From Marinobacter salexigens (GTDB taxonomy: Bacteria > Pseudomonadota > Gammaproteobacteria > Pseudomonadales > Oleiphilaceae): a DNA stretch of 64,000 bases. The position numbers and the translations under genes were made by a program. The notes under the pieces are model-generated. The model was not told the DNA's origin. It saw only the letters and a list, made by a program, of their open reading frames with translations, and searched no databases. Numbering within the stretch: position 1 is the first letter of the stretch; each line of letters opens with the position of its first letter. Below are positions 55,235 to 64,000 of the stretch, in pieces. The stretch lies in assembly GCF_018860765.1 (NCBI RefSeq), contig NZ_JAHKPV010000019.1:315972-379971 (forward strand), read 5' to 3'.

Positions 55235-57424
55235 ATGCGACTGACACTGGGGTTACTTCTTTTCTCTGCACTTACCTTAACAGCCGGGTGCAGCGGTGAT
55301 TCCGCTATTGACGGGGCAAAAGGGCAGCCCAACTCGTTTGCAGGTGAAAAAAATCCTGCTAATGATTTTACCCCCGGTAGTACTGGAGACTCTGGCGATA
55401 ACAGCGGACTCGCAGCCAATGAGGTTCGCGTAACCATGGAATTGCCCGGTGGCCTTGCGCCAGATGGTGAACCAACACGTCGCAACCTTCGCATTGTGAA
55501 ACCCGATACGGTTCGGGTGTACCAAACCAATAGGAACCTGCAAGTGCTTGGCGCACCGGAATACACCACTCGGGAAGATAGCAACGGCGTAACCGTGATC
55601 GCCTTTGAGAACGGGCAACCCCTAGCTCCAGACGTTGTCATTGAGGCCCAATATGGCAATGCTGTTTTACGGGCGTTAGCAGCTGACGCTGACCGCGATA
55701 TCAAGGTTAACCCGTTTTCCGAATATCTCGTGCGCAACACACTTCCGCAATACTCCGCCAGCGAGTTCCAGCGCATTCTGGATTGCGCAGATGAAACCAG
55801 CGACTCTCTGTGCATCAACAAATATGTTTGGCCTGCTTTGGCTGATCAAGTTCACGATTTCGAGATTGATATCCCAACCGGCGCTAGCATTGCAGGCGCA
55901 CTGGATCTACTCGCCCAGCGGGCAGACTTTGCCAGCTATGTTGTTTCAGCGGCAAATTACCCGTTGCTGGATAACCAGTCGTCAGACAGCATTTCTGCGA
56001 GCTCGGCGGAATACAACTCTGTTTTTATGGGAATAGAGCTGGGCCAGACGTTTCTCGAAAGTAGCTTAACCGGCTCTGGCCAGTGGGGTATCCGCATGGG
56101 GCGTGAGGAGTCCACCAGCCCCAGTACCGAAACGGCCTACACCTACCCAGGGCTAACCTTGGCAAGCCTTGATGTTTTCGATATCAACGTTACTTCTCTG
56201 GCCTCGCAGATTCCCTACGACCGAAAAACGTTGATTCATAAGCAAGGCAACGAGTTTTTCACTCGGGGCACGGATACCTGGGCTTTGAATACCCACTCGA
56301 CCTCCCCCGGTGGCGCCACACTCGATAGAGATACTCGCTTGCTGGCAGTGCGCGCCCTTTATCAAAGCATTACCGGAAGAAACAGCTCGAGAACTATAGG
56401 CTGGACCCGCAACCCTTACTTTCTAGACGCTTACGTTGGCGAAACGGGTGGCGACAATATTGGTCCAGACCGAGCTCTAGCGGGCTATTTTAGCGCAGGC
56501 AAAGCCATTCAATTGGAATCGGAGAATGGCAAACTTGCACGTAAAGAGACGCTGGAAACCCAGTATGTATCTGCGCTTCAGCTAAATCTATTACGGCGAG
56601 AAGGCTTTGATGCGAACACTCTAAACGGCCGCGATTACAACCTCGTTTATTTTGCCACTCGGTTTTCAGAATCCACAACGCCGCTACAAGTTGAGTCAGG
56701 AAATGGGTTATGGCAGGTGCGAGCAAACGGGGACCACAGCGACATCACCCAAACGCAAACCTATAGCACCCTAAACCGAGACAGCTCGGGAGCCGTTCTG
56801 GTGGGTGGTACCGGCAGCCGTTCAGATAATTGGATCATCACGCCGCGCCCCGCACGCCTGAGCACGGGAGATAAAAACATCGGGCGACTGAATCTCGATG
56901 TAAATAACCCGGCTGGAGCATTCGGGCAGCCGGATCTGGGCGTAGGCGCTAGTGTGCCGGATGGTTCCCTGATGGCGTTTAATCTTGTCAATGCTGCGTC
57001 GTCTAGCGGCATCATTGGTGATGGTCTGCTCATCGTGGCAGAACGGCGCCCGGCGCCTGCACCACAATCTGGGCGTTACCGAGTTCAAGGTTTTGCTATG
57101 GGCATAGAAGACGGCCTCAATAGACTGATCCACTTGAACGACGGCACTCTGAATCTTTCCGGTAGCACTGCAAGCTTGAACAGCAATACGCTGAACGTTG
57201 TTCATTCCGTTGATAATGCGGCGGTTGCGGCGCCCTCCTCCGGACAACTGTCTACAACTTTGGAGTACACCGACAAAGGCGATGGCGAAGTGAGCTTTAC
57301 TGCCGGAGATCTCTCGCTCACCGGTTTTGTAACGGCTGACCAAACCCAGTTCTTCTTGTTATTCCGTAACACGGTTAACGGCGAAGAGCAGCGAGGCCTT
57401 CTTATGGCAACCAAGCTGCCGTGA
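55235..57424 (+). CDS. Large predicted lipoprotein of unknown function
   Basis: 729 residues. Signal peptide and lipobox MRLTLGLLLFSALTLTAGC give a lipidated Cys19. Ser, Asp and Gly-rich linker to about residue 60, then a surface-type domain of beta-rich sequence. The N-terminal part (EVRVTMELPGGLAPDGEPTRRNL ... VIAFENGQPLAPDVVIEAQYG) resembles carboxypeptidase-regulatory or Ig-like modules, but I cannot assign a family. The C-terminal 250 residues have repeated strand-turn patterns (LNLSGSTASLNSNTLNV). Probably in the outer membrane. It is monocistronic. Confidence 0.75.
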   Translation: MRLTLGLLLFSALTLTAGCSGDSAIDGAKGQPNSFAGEKNPANDFTPGSTGDSGDNSGLAANEVRVTMELPGGLAPDGEPTRRNLRIVKPDTVRVYQTNRNLQVLGAPEYTTREDSNGVTVIAFENGQPLAPDVVIEAQYGNAVLRALAADADRDIKVNPFSEYLVRNTLPQYSASEFQRILDCADETSDSLCINKYVWPALADQVHDFEIDIPTGASIAGALDLLAQRADFASYVVSAANYPLLDNQSSDSISASSAEYNSVFMGIELGQTFLESSLTGSGQWGIRMGREESTSPSTETAYTYPGLTLASLDVFDINVTSLASQIPYDRKTLIHKQGNEFFTRGTDTWALNTHSTSPGGATLDRDTRLLAVRALYQSITGRNSSRTIGWTRNPYFLDAYVGETGGDNIGPDRALAGYFSAGKAIQLESENGKLARKETLETQYVSALQLNLLRREGFDANTLNGRDYNLVYFATRFSESTTPLQVESGNGLWQVRANGDHSDITQTQTYSTLNRDSSGAVLVGGTGSRSDNWIITPRPARLSTGDKNIGRLNLDVNNPAGAFGQPDLGVGASVPDGSLMAFNLVNAASSSGIIGDGLLIVAERRPAPAPQSGRYRVQGFAMGIEDGLNRLIHLNDGTLNLSGSTASLNSNTLNVVHSVDNAAVAAPSSGQLSTTLEYTDKGDGEVSFTAGDLSLTGFVTADQTQFFLLFRNTVNGEEQRGLLMATKLP

Positions 57425-57452
57425 ACCCTCGAGCAACCTAATTCGTACAACC

Positions 57453-57469
57453 TGTTATAATCGATAACA
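57453..57469 (+). promoter_or_regulatory. -10 box within an inverted repeat upstream of the bax-like gene
   Basis: TGTTAT and ATAACA arms (6 bp, 5-nt centre) overlap a consensus TATAAT (57456-57461). The start would be near 57468, 60 nt before the ATG. No good -35 is seen. Confidence 0.35.
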
Positions 57470-57527
57470 TCGTGCTCGGTGTTTATAAGTTTTCCGACTA
57501 TAAAAACAGGTTGTAACGAGAGGTTTT

Positions 57528-58445
57528 ATGTTCCCCGCAACGCGTGCGTTGATGCTGGTTATTCCGTTATTAGTTTTTGCCATCGCAGGTGGCCTTCACA
57601 CACCGTCGGACTCTTTAGGAAACAACACAGGCTCAGAGCCAGCTCTGGATTCGCTTCCGCCTTTGCCTGGTTGGGCCCTAGCCGATTTGCCAGATTTCTC
57701 TAGTTATCGGGATACCACCGAGAAGAAAGTCGCCTTCTTCTCATTTCTTTATCCGCGCATTGTGCTTGCCAACTCCCGCATCCTGATTGAGCGGGACTAT
57801 CTTGATAGCCTCACCCGTAAAGAGACTTTATCCAAAAAAGAGCACATATGGCTTGCAGCTCAAGCCAAACGTTTGCGCGTGGACGAAGAACCCGGCACGC
57901 CAGAGCAGTTCAATCTTCTGCGAAAACGGCTGGACGTTATCCCGCCCTCACTTATTTTGGCTCAGGCAGCCAATGAGTCCGCCTGGGGCACGTCGCGCTT
58001 TGCCCTTCGCGGTAATAATCTGTTCGGCCAATGGTGCTTCTCGAAAGGCTGCGGCTTAGTTCCACTAAACCGTGTAGAGGGCGCCAGCCATGAAGTAGCC
58101 GCCTTTCCTTCGCCATATCACTCCGTTCGAGCTTATATTCAGAATCTCAACCGGCATGAGAGCTATCAGGGTTTACGAAACACTCGCCTTGATGACAGAG
58201 ACGCAGGCGACCCGCTCTCCGGGCTTGCTTTAGCTCGGGGGCTAGTAAGCTATTCCGAACGCGGAGAGGAATATGTTGATGAAATCCGGTCGATGATTCG
58301 TTATAACAACCTTGAGTTCTACGATATCGAATTCCGAAAGATGCTACGTGATCGCAGCCCTTTGCATTTGAAGAGTCTGGCATCGGCAAGCGCTGAGCAG
58401 ATTTTGCTGCCCGGACAGATTAGTGGTTCTTCTGCTGAGGGCTAA
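57528..58445 (+). CDS. bax: Bax-like glucosaminidase-domain protein
   Basis: 305 residues with an N-terminal signal/anchor (LMLVIPLLVFAIAGGL). The glucosaminidase-type lysozyme domain, about residues 140-260, contains IPPSLILAQAANESAWGTSRFALRGNNLFGQWCF with the catalytic Glu near residue 150 and AAFPSPYHSVRAYIQNLNRHESYQGLR. This matches E. coli Bax and its relatives, which are thought to cleave peptidoglycan glycan strands in the periplasm. It lies 53 nt before the acyltransferase gene. Confidence 0.87.
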   Translation: MFPATRALMLVIPLLVFAIAGGLHTPSDSLGNNTGSEPALDSLPPLPGWALADLPDFSSYRDTTEKKVAFFSFLYPRIVLANSRILIERDYLDSLTRKETLSKKEHIWLAAQAKRLRVDEEPGTPEQFNLLRKRLDVIPPSLILAQAANESAWGTSRFALRGNNLFGQWCFSKGCGLVPLNRVEGASHEVAAFPSPYHSVRAYIQNLNRHESYQGLRNTRLDDRDAGDPLSGLALARGLVSYSERGEEYVDEIRSMIRYNNLEFYDIEFRKMLRDRSPLHLKSLASASAEQILLPGQISGSSAEG

Positions 58446-58498
58446 CAGCCAACTCACTTTTAAACATTATTGTTTACACATAACAGAGACGTTTTCGA

Positions 58499-59410
58499 AT
58501 GCTTTATTTTTTACCTGCACCGCTAAAAGGCACTCTGGCGGTTCTGCTTGTAATATCGAGTACCCTCGTACTTTTTCCGTTTCTGATGGTTTTTGCACTG
58601 CTGAAACTGGTGTTCCCGGTTACAGCTATTCGCAAAGGCTGCACCGTCGTATTGAACCGCATCGCCCGCCTATGGATAGGGTTCAACAATCTGGTGATGG
58701 ATCTCCTACACAAGATTGAGTGGGATGTAAGAGGCACGCAGCATCTCAGTCAGGAGCATTGGTACTTTGTGACCTGCAACCACCAGAGTTGGGCCGACAT
58801 ACCGGCCATACAGTATGTTCTTAACAGCAAGATTCCGCTGCTCAAGTTCTTCCTAAAGAAGGAGTTGATTTGGGTACCACTGCTAGGGGTAGCTTGGTGG
58901 GCGCTGGATTTTCCGTTTATGCATCGTCACACCAAAGAACAGATTGCTAGGAAGCCGGAGCTGAAAGGCAAAGATATAGCCGCAACCGAGGCAGCATGCG
59001 AAAAGTTTCGTTATACGCCAGTGACCATTTTCAACTTTATGGAGGGCACCCGCTTCACACCTGACAAGCATCAGCGACAAAACTCTCCATACAAACACCT
59101 GCTCAAGCCACGCGCTGGTGGTACAGCTTTTGTATTGGGGACCATGGGCGAGATGTTGCACACCATGCTGGATGTAACCATCGTTTACCCCACAGAACAG
59201 CCTGTCGGCATTTGGGATTATCTCAGTGGGCGCATTCGAAAAATCACGATCGATATTAAAGTGCGAGAGATTCCGCCGCAGTTTTTAGGAATGGACTACG
59301 AGAACAACCGTGAAACCCGGGTGGAGTTTCAGCGGTGGGTCAGTGCACTCTGGGCGGAAAAAGACGCTCGTATTGAAACTCTGAAAAGCGAGAGCGCCCA
59401 AAACCTTTAA
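58499..59410 (+). CDS. PlsC/YihG-type 1-acyl-glycerophosphate acyltransferase
   Basis: 303-residue inner-membrane acyltransferase. Two N-terminal hydrophobic segments (residues 10-50) precede the H-x4-D motif CNHQSWADI near residue 97. Motif II lies near residue 130 (LIWVPLLGVAWWALDF), motif III is FNFMEGTRFTPDKH and motif IV is VTIVYPTE. The pattern agrees with the YihG-like group of lysophosphatidate acyltransferases that can use particular acyl chains. Convergent with the LuxR-family gene, only 26 nt apart. Confidence 0.88.
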   Translation: MLYFLPAPLKGTLAVLLVISSTLVLFPFLMVFALLKLVFPVTAIRKGCTVVLNRIARLWIGFNNLVMDLLHKIEWDVRGTQHLSQEHWYFVTCNHQSWADIPAIQYVLNSKIPLLKFFLKKELIWVPLLGVAWWALDFPFMHRHTKEQIARKPELKGKDIAATEAACEKFRYTPVTIFNFMEGTRFTPDKHQRQNSPYKHLLKPRAGGTAFVLGTMGEMLHTMLDVTIVYPTEQPVGIWDYLSGRIRKITIDIKVREIPPQFLGMDYENNRETRVEFQRWVSALWAEKDARIETLKSESAQNL

Positions 59411-59436
59411 CCCAAAGCCCACAAACAGCAGATTTA

Positions 59437-62142
59437 CTACAACAGCCCGAGCTCTCTGGCTCGAACCGTTGCCTGAGTTCGGGACCGCACTTCCAGCTTT
59501 GCGTTTAATCGGCGGGCATGGGTTTTGACCGTATGTAGTGAGATGTGCAAGGTGTCGGCAATTTCCTGATTCGACAACCCCTTGGCAATTAGCTCCAACA
59601 CAACCAACTCCCGCTCGCTGATGGGCTCGGCCAGTGTAGCGGGTGATTCCCCTGCCGCTAAACCAAACAAGCGGCCCAGAGCATCCCGGAACGGGGTTTT
59701 CGGTAACTGGCCGTAGGATTTTACCATCAGCTCGCTCAATTCCAGTTTCAATTCCGCAAACGGGCTGATGAAGTGCTCTTTGGCCGCTTCGGATACCACC
59801 GCCAGAAGTATATTCTGCGCAGCTGCAAAGCTCTTGTCTTGGTTGACCAGTATGGCTTCCAACAAACGCATGTGCAGGTCTACCCCCCATGGAATGGCTT
59901 CGCCATGGCGTTTGCGCGTGCTGGATAGCGACTCACGGGCGTTAAGAGTTTCTCCTCTGGCGAGGTCTAGCCGCACCTGAAGGCAGTCGAGCAAGCCCGG
60001 CATCATTGGGAACAGTTCTGGCACACAGCCAGCTTCGCGATAGGGCTGTAGCTTTTTAAGCGCCTGTGTAACGCTCTCCAGCTGATTCTGGGCAAGCCAG
60101 CAACTCGCTTTGAGGGCTTCGAGTACTGGCACGTACAGGGACTCATCCACTTGCCAAGTATGCATGGTTCGCTCTGCCCTGCCGACCCACGTGAAAGCCT
60201 CTTCCAAGCGACCTTGAGAGCGACACATCAGCACTCGAATAGCCATAGCCAACAACAAGCCGAGATCGCGTGTCTGTTCCGCGTGGCGACCACAGGACAC
60301 CAACAAACGGTCTGCCTCTGCGTCACGCCCCTGATGCCAGAGCACGAGCACCAGATTCAGCTGAAGTCTAGTTTCACCAATGCGCGCAGGCCGCGCCTGT
60401 TCTTGTATGACTGTATCCAATGCGGTTCGCAGCAGCTGTTCTGCATGCTTCAATGAACCTTTCCCCAACTCAATTCGGGCATGAGCGTATACGGCCAACG
60501 CTTCCGACCCTGAGTCGCCAGCCTCCCTGGCCAAACGGGACGCCGCCCGGTTAGCCTCGCGGGCATCCGAAAACCGACCAGAGGCGCACAATGCACTGGC
60601 GCGAACCATTTGCGTAACAAGCTGACCCTGAGGTGATAGCTCGCCGCCGGAAAGAGCAAGGTCCGCCATTTCTAACGCAGGTGCCACCTGTCCTTCGCCA
60701 CGCAGAATAAACGCCTTAATTGCACAGATCCGTGTTTCGTACTCCTGATAGCACTGCTCATCCATGCCATCTAACAGCGTTTTTGCCTGCCTGAACTGCC
60801 CTCCGATAGCATGTACCCAACTGTACACAATTCTCAATCTTGGGCTACGTTCGAGCAACTGGGCGGGTAGGCTCTTACGCAAGCGCAGTAGCGAGGCGGT
60901 GTCTTGCCCCAGAAGAAGCGCTTCGGATCCTTCAGATGCAATGCGAATGACTTCTTCCGAGTCCCCGGCTAGCAAAGAGTATTTCAAAGCTTCGGGAAAC
61001 TGGTCACGACTGCCAAACCACCGGCTTGCAGCGAGCATTCTATCGCTATAGCCAGCCATTACAGGGGCTTTTAGCCATTCCATCAATAGCGGGTTGAGCC
61101 GGTACCAGCGACCCCACCCGGGCATAACCTTTATCGGTAAGCCCCGTTCATAAGCCTCGGATGGAAGTATAAAACCGTCTGGAATGAGCGGTTTCAAAGC
61201 TAAAAGCAGCTCATCCGAGCAAAGCCCAAGCTCTGACATGGCCTTTAAAGAGCGCGTTTGGCCATGAGCCAAGCCTCCCAATACAGACTCTTTTAAGAAC
61301 CGCTCGACACCGGGCGCTTCTGAAACAGCGTGCCTGTCGGCGCTGTGAAGAATATCGCGGCGGTATAGAGCAAGGGGGGTGGGCCAGCCTTCTGTCAGAT
61401 CGTATAAGTGGTCTATAGCTACACTAGTGAGTTGGTGAGTACTCAGGACATCGCGGAAAAGCTCAAAAGTCTCGCCACGGCTGAACTCTAGTTTTTCAGG
61501 CCCTATGCGAGTGAACCGGTTTTCCAGCTCTAAAGCGTGGGTTTCATAAGGCAACGCCTGTCGGGAGAGCATGATGACAGAAAAGTGTGCTGGGATATCT
61601 GCTACCAATTGTTGCAACAGAACAATGACCGCGGGGTTTGTAATCTGATGCAGACCATCCAGCACCAGAACGGAGCGTTGCTCTGTTGGCACTCTTTTTA
61701 AAGCCAGAAGCATTATGGCCAGAACATCGTGAAAGGTGGTGCCCCCTTGCAGACTAACGTCACAAGATTCGGGAACATCCAAGGCCACAGACAGCAGGTT
61801 TAGAAAGCGGGTGGGCGCGTTGTCTTGGCAGTTAAGCGGCAGCCATCGTACATAATCTTCCGGTATGCCAGCTGCCTTAACAGCGGTTGCCACCGTATGG
61901 GATTTTCCATAACCACAAGGAGCCTCAACAAAAAGCACGCCCTGCGGGGCTAGCGCATCCTTGACCAAAGCATCCAGATGGGGACGCTCTAACGAATGTT
62001 CAGGCAAAACTGGCGCCTGCAGTCTTTGCCTAAGCAAGTCTTTTACGAGCTCACCTCGCTGCAGCCCACTGTTTGCAGATTGGAACTCGTCATTGGCTGC
62101 ATAGCCATCACGGTATGATTTCACACGCTGCCCCGAATACAA
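59437..62142 (-). CDS. MalT-like LuxR-family ATP-dependent transcriptional regulator
   Basis: Up to 901 residues. The frame opens at TTG; a GTG 18 nt later is an alternative, so the N-terminus is uncertain. The STAND-type NTPase domain has Walker A EAPCGYGKSHT (Lys80) and Walker B SVLVLDGLHQI near residue 180. TPR-like helical repeats fill residues 380-800. The C-terminal LuxR helix-turn-helix SERELVVLELIAKGLSNQEIADTLHISLHTVKTHARRL lies near residue 840. This is the LAL/MalT architecture, with activation by an unknown inducer. It lies downstream of the DUF1302-DUF1329 genes, which it may control. Confidence 0.9.
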   Translation of the reverse strand: MYSGQRVKSYRDGYAANDEFQSANSGLQRGELVKDLLRQRLQAPVLPEHSLERPHLDALVKDALAPQGVLFVEAPCGYGKSHTVATAVKAAGIPEDYVRWLPLNCQDNAPTRFLNLLSVALDVPESCDVSLQGGTTFHDVLAIMLLALKRVPTEQRSVLVLDGLHQITNPAVIVLLQQLVADIPAHFSVIMLSRQALPYETHALELENRFTRIGPEKLEFSRGETFELFRDVLSTHQLTSVAIDHLYDLTEGWPTPLALYRRDILHSADRHAVSEAPGVERFLKESVLGGLAHGQTRSLKAMSELGLCSDELLLALKPLIPDGFILPSEAYERGLPIKVMPGWGRWYRLNPLLMEWLKAPVMAGYSDRMLAASRWFGSRDQFPEALKYSLLAGDSEEVIRIASEGSEALLLGQDTASLLRLRKSLPAQLLERSPRLRIVYSWVHAIGGQFRQAKTLLDGMDEQCYQEYETRICAIKAFILRGEGQVAPALEMADLALSGGELSPQGQLVTQMVRASALCASGRFSDAREANRAASRLAREAGDSGSEALAVYAHARIELGKGSLKHAEQLLRTALDTVIQEQARPARIGETRLQLNLVLVLWHQGRDAEADRLLVSCGRHAEQTRDLGLLLAMAIRVLMCRSQGRLEEAFTWVGRAERTMHTWQVDESLYVPVLEALKASCWLAQNQLESVTQALKKLQPYREAGCVPELFPMMPGLLDCLQVRLDLARGETLNARESLSSTRKRHGEAIPWGVDLHMRLLEAILVNQDKSFAAAQNILLAVVSEAAKEHFISPFAELKLELSELMVKSYGQLPKTPFRDALGRLFGLAAGESPATLAEPISERELVVLELIAKGLSNQEIADTLHISLHTVKTHARRLNAKLEVRSRTQATVRARELGLL

Positions 62143-62240
62143 CTTTAGTAGTGTTAGAAGGTTAAACCAACTAAGGGTTCGGCTGCAAAGTTTTGACGTG
62201 GAAGCTATTAATTTGGCGGCAATTTTTTATCGCAAAAACA

Positions 62241-62268
62241 AAAACGGCGGGCCAAGGCCCGCCGTTTC
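62241..62268 (-). terminator. Strong terminator after the DUF1329 gene
   Basis: AAACGGCGGGCC (62242-62253) and GGCCCGCCGTTT (62256-62267) pair over 12 bp with a 2-base spacer (effective loop a few nt), and on the minus strand TTTTTG follows. It begins 21 nt after the DUF1329 stop and separates that gene from the MalT-like regulator gene. Confidence 0.92.
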
Positions 62269-62288
62269 CGAAAGATCCACCTTTACCC

Positions 62289-63650
62289 TTATCGGGTACC
62301 TGCACGGCGCAATGCCGCTGGCGTGTAATCTCTAGACTGCCGCTTAACACCAAACTGGTACGGGTCGACCTCTTCGTTTGTCAGGCCTAGAACCAAGTAG
62401 CGACCGGACAGAAGGTCATACAGCGTCTCAACCGCATACCAGGGCACAACCTGATCATAGAACTGCATCGAGTGTGCTTCCGCCACACGCCAGAGCTCGC
62501 CACGGCCATCGAAATGGTCGATAACGGCGGCCTGCCAGGTATCTTCATCAAAAAAGAAGTCTCTCTGGCCGTAAATGTGACGCTCACCATCTTTAAGCGT
62601 TGCACGTACATGCCAAACACGGTGAAGCTCGTAACGGGTCAAATCTTGATTTATGTGCCCTGCTTTAACGATTTGGTCATAAGTTAGGTCACGGTCCACA
62701 AGTTTGTAGGAGTTGTATGGAATGTACATCTCCTTTTTGCCCAGCAATTCCCAGTTGTAGCGGTCTGGGGCGCCGTTAAACATGTCGAAGTTATCCGAGG
62801 TACGCATGCCATCAGAGGCTGTACCCGGTCCGTCGTACGCGACCTGAGGGGCACGGCGAACGCGACGTTGGCCAGCGTTATAAACCCATGCACGGCGTGG
62901 TTCTGAAACCTGATCAAGCGTTTCGTGAACCAGCAATACGTTACCAGCCAAACGTGCTGGCGCAGTAATAGCCTGCTTGAAGTAGAACAACACGTTGGCA
63001 TCTTCGCCCGGCTCGTAATCCTGCAGATAGGTTCTCCAACTCAGCTCATCCTGAAACTTTACAATGGAGTAAGCACCGTTTGCTGTAGGTGTTGCCTGCC
63101 CAACGTTACGCTGAACAGAGCCGCCACGGTAACGGGTAATGTGGTTCCAGATCACTTCCAACCCGTTCTGGGGAATCGGGAATGGTGTCGCGCTCTGGTA
63201 GTTAGCCATCCCGTTACCATTCTTGATCAATTCCGTTTTCGTCGCGTTTTTAACCGTCTCTTCCATTACGTCTTTCGGGTAGGCCCCTGTACGGTGCGTC
63301 TCGTATACCGGAAGAACGTAGTCTGGGTATTGCTTGATCATTGCCACCTGTCCGGGGGACAGCTTGTCGGCGTACTCTGCAACATTGCTCTGATCAATAG
63401 TGAACTTTGGCTTCTCGTTCGGGAACGGGTTCACATAAATACCGTCACCTTTGTACCCAGCCGGGGGCGTTGTAATGCCGCCATCCCACGCAGGTATTGC
63501 ACCACCATTACCTGCCTTTTCTGCACCCATGGGTGTTAGTGTATCACCCAGCTTAGCCGCTTCTTCGGCAGAAACTGCACCCCAAGCCTGACCTGCAAAC
63601 AAACTCGCCGCCAGAACACCCGTGGCCAGTAGTTTCTTGTTTAGTTTCAT
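62289..63650 (-). CDS. DUF1329 family periplasmic/outer-membrane lipid-handling protein
   Basis: 453 residues with signal peptide MKLNKKLLATGVLAASLFAGQAWG. The mature start AVSAEEAAKLGDTLTPMGAEKAGN and the stretch GGAIPAWDGGITTPPAGYKGDG are hallmarks of DUF1329. The fold is LolA/LolB-like in this family, which suggests binding of a lipid or hydrophobic compound. It follows the DUF1302 gene directly in the same direction, the usual pair. These pairs are often found next to RND/MMPL exporters and in hydrocarbon or lipid users. Confidence 0.92.
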   Translation of the reverse strand: MKLNKKLLATGVLAASLFAGQAWGAVSAEEAAKLGDTLTPMGAEKAGNGGAIPAWDGGITTPPAGYKGDGIYVNPFPNEKPKFTIDQSNVAEYADKLSPGQVAMIKQYPDYVLPVYETHRTGAYPKDVMEETVKNATKTELIKNGNGMANYQSATPFPIPQNGLEVIWNHITRYRGGSVQRNVGQATPTANGAYSIVKFQDELSWRTYLQDYEPGEDANVLFYFKQAITAPARLAGNVLLVHETLDQVSEPRRAWVYNAGQRRVRRAPQVAYDGPGTASDGMRTSDNFDMFNGAPDRYNWELLGKKEMYIPYNSYKLVDRDLTYDQIVKAGHINQDLTRYELHRVWHVRATLKDGERHIYGQRDFFFDEDTWQAAVIDHFDGRGELWRVAEAHSMQFYDQVVPWYAVETLYDLLSGRYLVLGLTNEEVDPYQFGVKRQSRDYTPAALRRAGTR

Positions 63651-63683
63651 TTAAAATACCTCGTTAAACGAATTCTTGACGGT

Positions 63684-64000
63684 TTAGAATGAGTAGGAAA
63701 CGCTAGCACTCACGAAATCCCGGTCAGTCAACTCGTTATACGGCTTGCCACCGAAAAAGTTTGTGTAACCGATGTTACCGGTAATTTTGTTCTGGTAAAC
63801 CGCTTCAACGGACAAGCCAATCGCCTTGTTACCTTCGTTAAAGGCACCACCGGGCTGCGGGCCATAACCTTCTACATCATGACTCCAAGCCAACTGCGGC
63901 GATAGGTTGATACCCGCAAAGGCATTCGGGTAGCTCCATACCAGGCGTGAACGGTAGCCCCAGGAGAAGTCTGTGGTGAACCCGTCATTCGTGCAGTAGC
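63684..64000 (-). CDS. DUF1302 family outer-membrane protein, 3' part only
   Basis: The gene enters from beyond the right edge; only the C-terminal 104 codons or so are here. Read on the minus strand from 63998 it continues YCTNDGFTTDFSWGYRSRLV and ends FVSASVSYSF with a terminal Phe, typical of an outer-membrane barrel, and the pattern VEAVYQNKITGNIGYTNFFGG is that of DUF1302. A TTG at 63893 is inside the gene and is not a start. It precedes DUF1329 by 33 nt in one operon. Confidence 0.85.
   Translation of the reverse strand, partial: YCTNDGFTTDFSWGYRSRLVWSYPNAFAGINLSPQLAWSHDVEGYGPQPGGAFNEGNKAIGLSVEAVYQNKITGNIGYTNFFGGKPYNELTDRDFVSASVSYSF

Noticed and set aside
1..64000. CRISPR array, prophage or insertion sequence
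   Set aside because: No regularly spaced repeats, no phage structural or integrase genes and no transposase-like reading frame were found.

Overview
The window looks like chromosome of a marine, moderately halophilic gammaproteobacterium, most probably Marinobacter or a close relative. This is inferred from the gene content: a liu leucine-degradation operon, ectoine hydroxylase, the pilABCD-coaE-yacG neighbourhood and a DUF1302/DUF1329 pair. I found no rRNA, tRNA, CRISPR array, prophage or intact insertion sequence. Most genes sit in tight operons with ATGA-type overlaps.

Layout. (1) 1-7.7 kb, plus strand: liuB-liuC-liuD-liuE for leucine/isovalerate degradation, followed by an AhpD-fold peroxidase-like gene and an acyl-CoA synthetase. 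(2) 7.8-10.1 kb: a TetR regulator with a likely autoregulated promoter, overlapping a RetSat/CrtI-type FAD oxidoreductase gene. (3) 10.2-17.2 kb: stress region with DUF1428, a minus-strand operon ectD - membrane protein - potassium-channel-like protein, a two-TM protein, catalase HPII, CsbD and a 56-residue DUF1328 protein. (4) 17.4-26.7 kb, minus strand: a Liv-type ABC importer, a thioesterase, an acyl-CoA ligase, a proline-racemase-family protein and an MDR oxidoreductase, probably uptake and CoA activation of an unidentified carboxylic acid. Two similar operator-like palindromes lie in it. (5) 26.8-28.5 kb: AI-2E family permease and a DUF4124 protein.

(6) 28.5-38.3 kb: the most interesting block. 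An NfeD/YqiJ-like protein, a YqiK-like flotillin and a 1758-residue AAA+ ATPase are transcribed leftward; a DUF2170 (YjfI-like) protein, a PspA/IM30 protein and a small protein with ribbon-helix-helix-like segments are transcribed rightward. The divergent promoters appear to share one palindromic -35 box, and a matching 17-bp inverted repeat lies just after each start site. I read this as one co-regulated membrane-stress system.

(7) 38.5-41 kb: a tviB-type nucleotide-sugar dehydrogenase, a lipoprotein, a possible frameshifted small gene and a 162-bp diverged copy of the tviB 3' end, a scar of rearrangement. (8) 41-49.9 kb: two type IV pilin genes, each with a sigma-54 promoter candidate, enclosing an AT-rich serine hydrolase gene and an alkaline-phosphatase-superfamily membrane transferase gene, then pilB, pilC, a REP-like doublet, pilD and coaE. 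(9) 49.9-59.4 kb: an outer-membrane protein, TrmO, a BarA-like hybrid kinase, YacG, a YfaZ-like protein, a large lipoprotein, a Bax-like glucosaminidase and a PlsC acyltransferase. (10) 59.4-64 kb, minus strand: a MalT-like LuxR regulator, DUF1329, and the 3' end of a DUF1302 gene that runs off the window.
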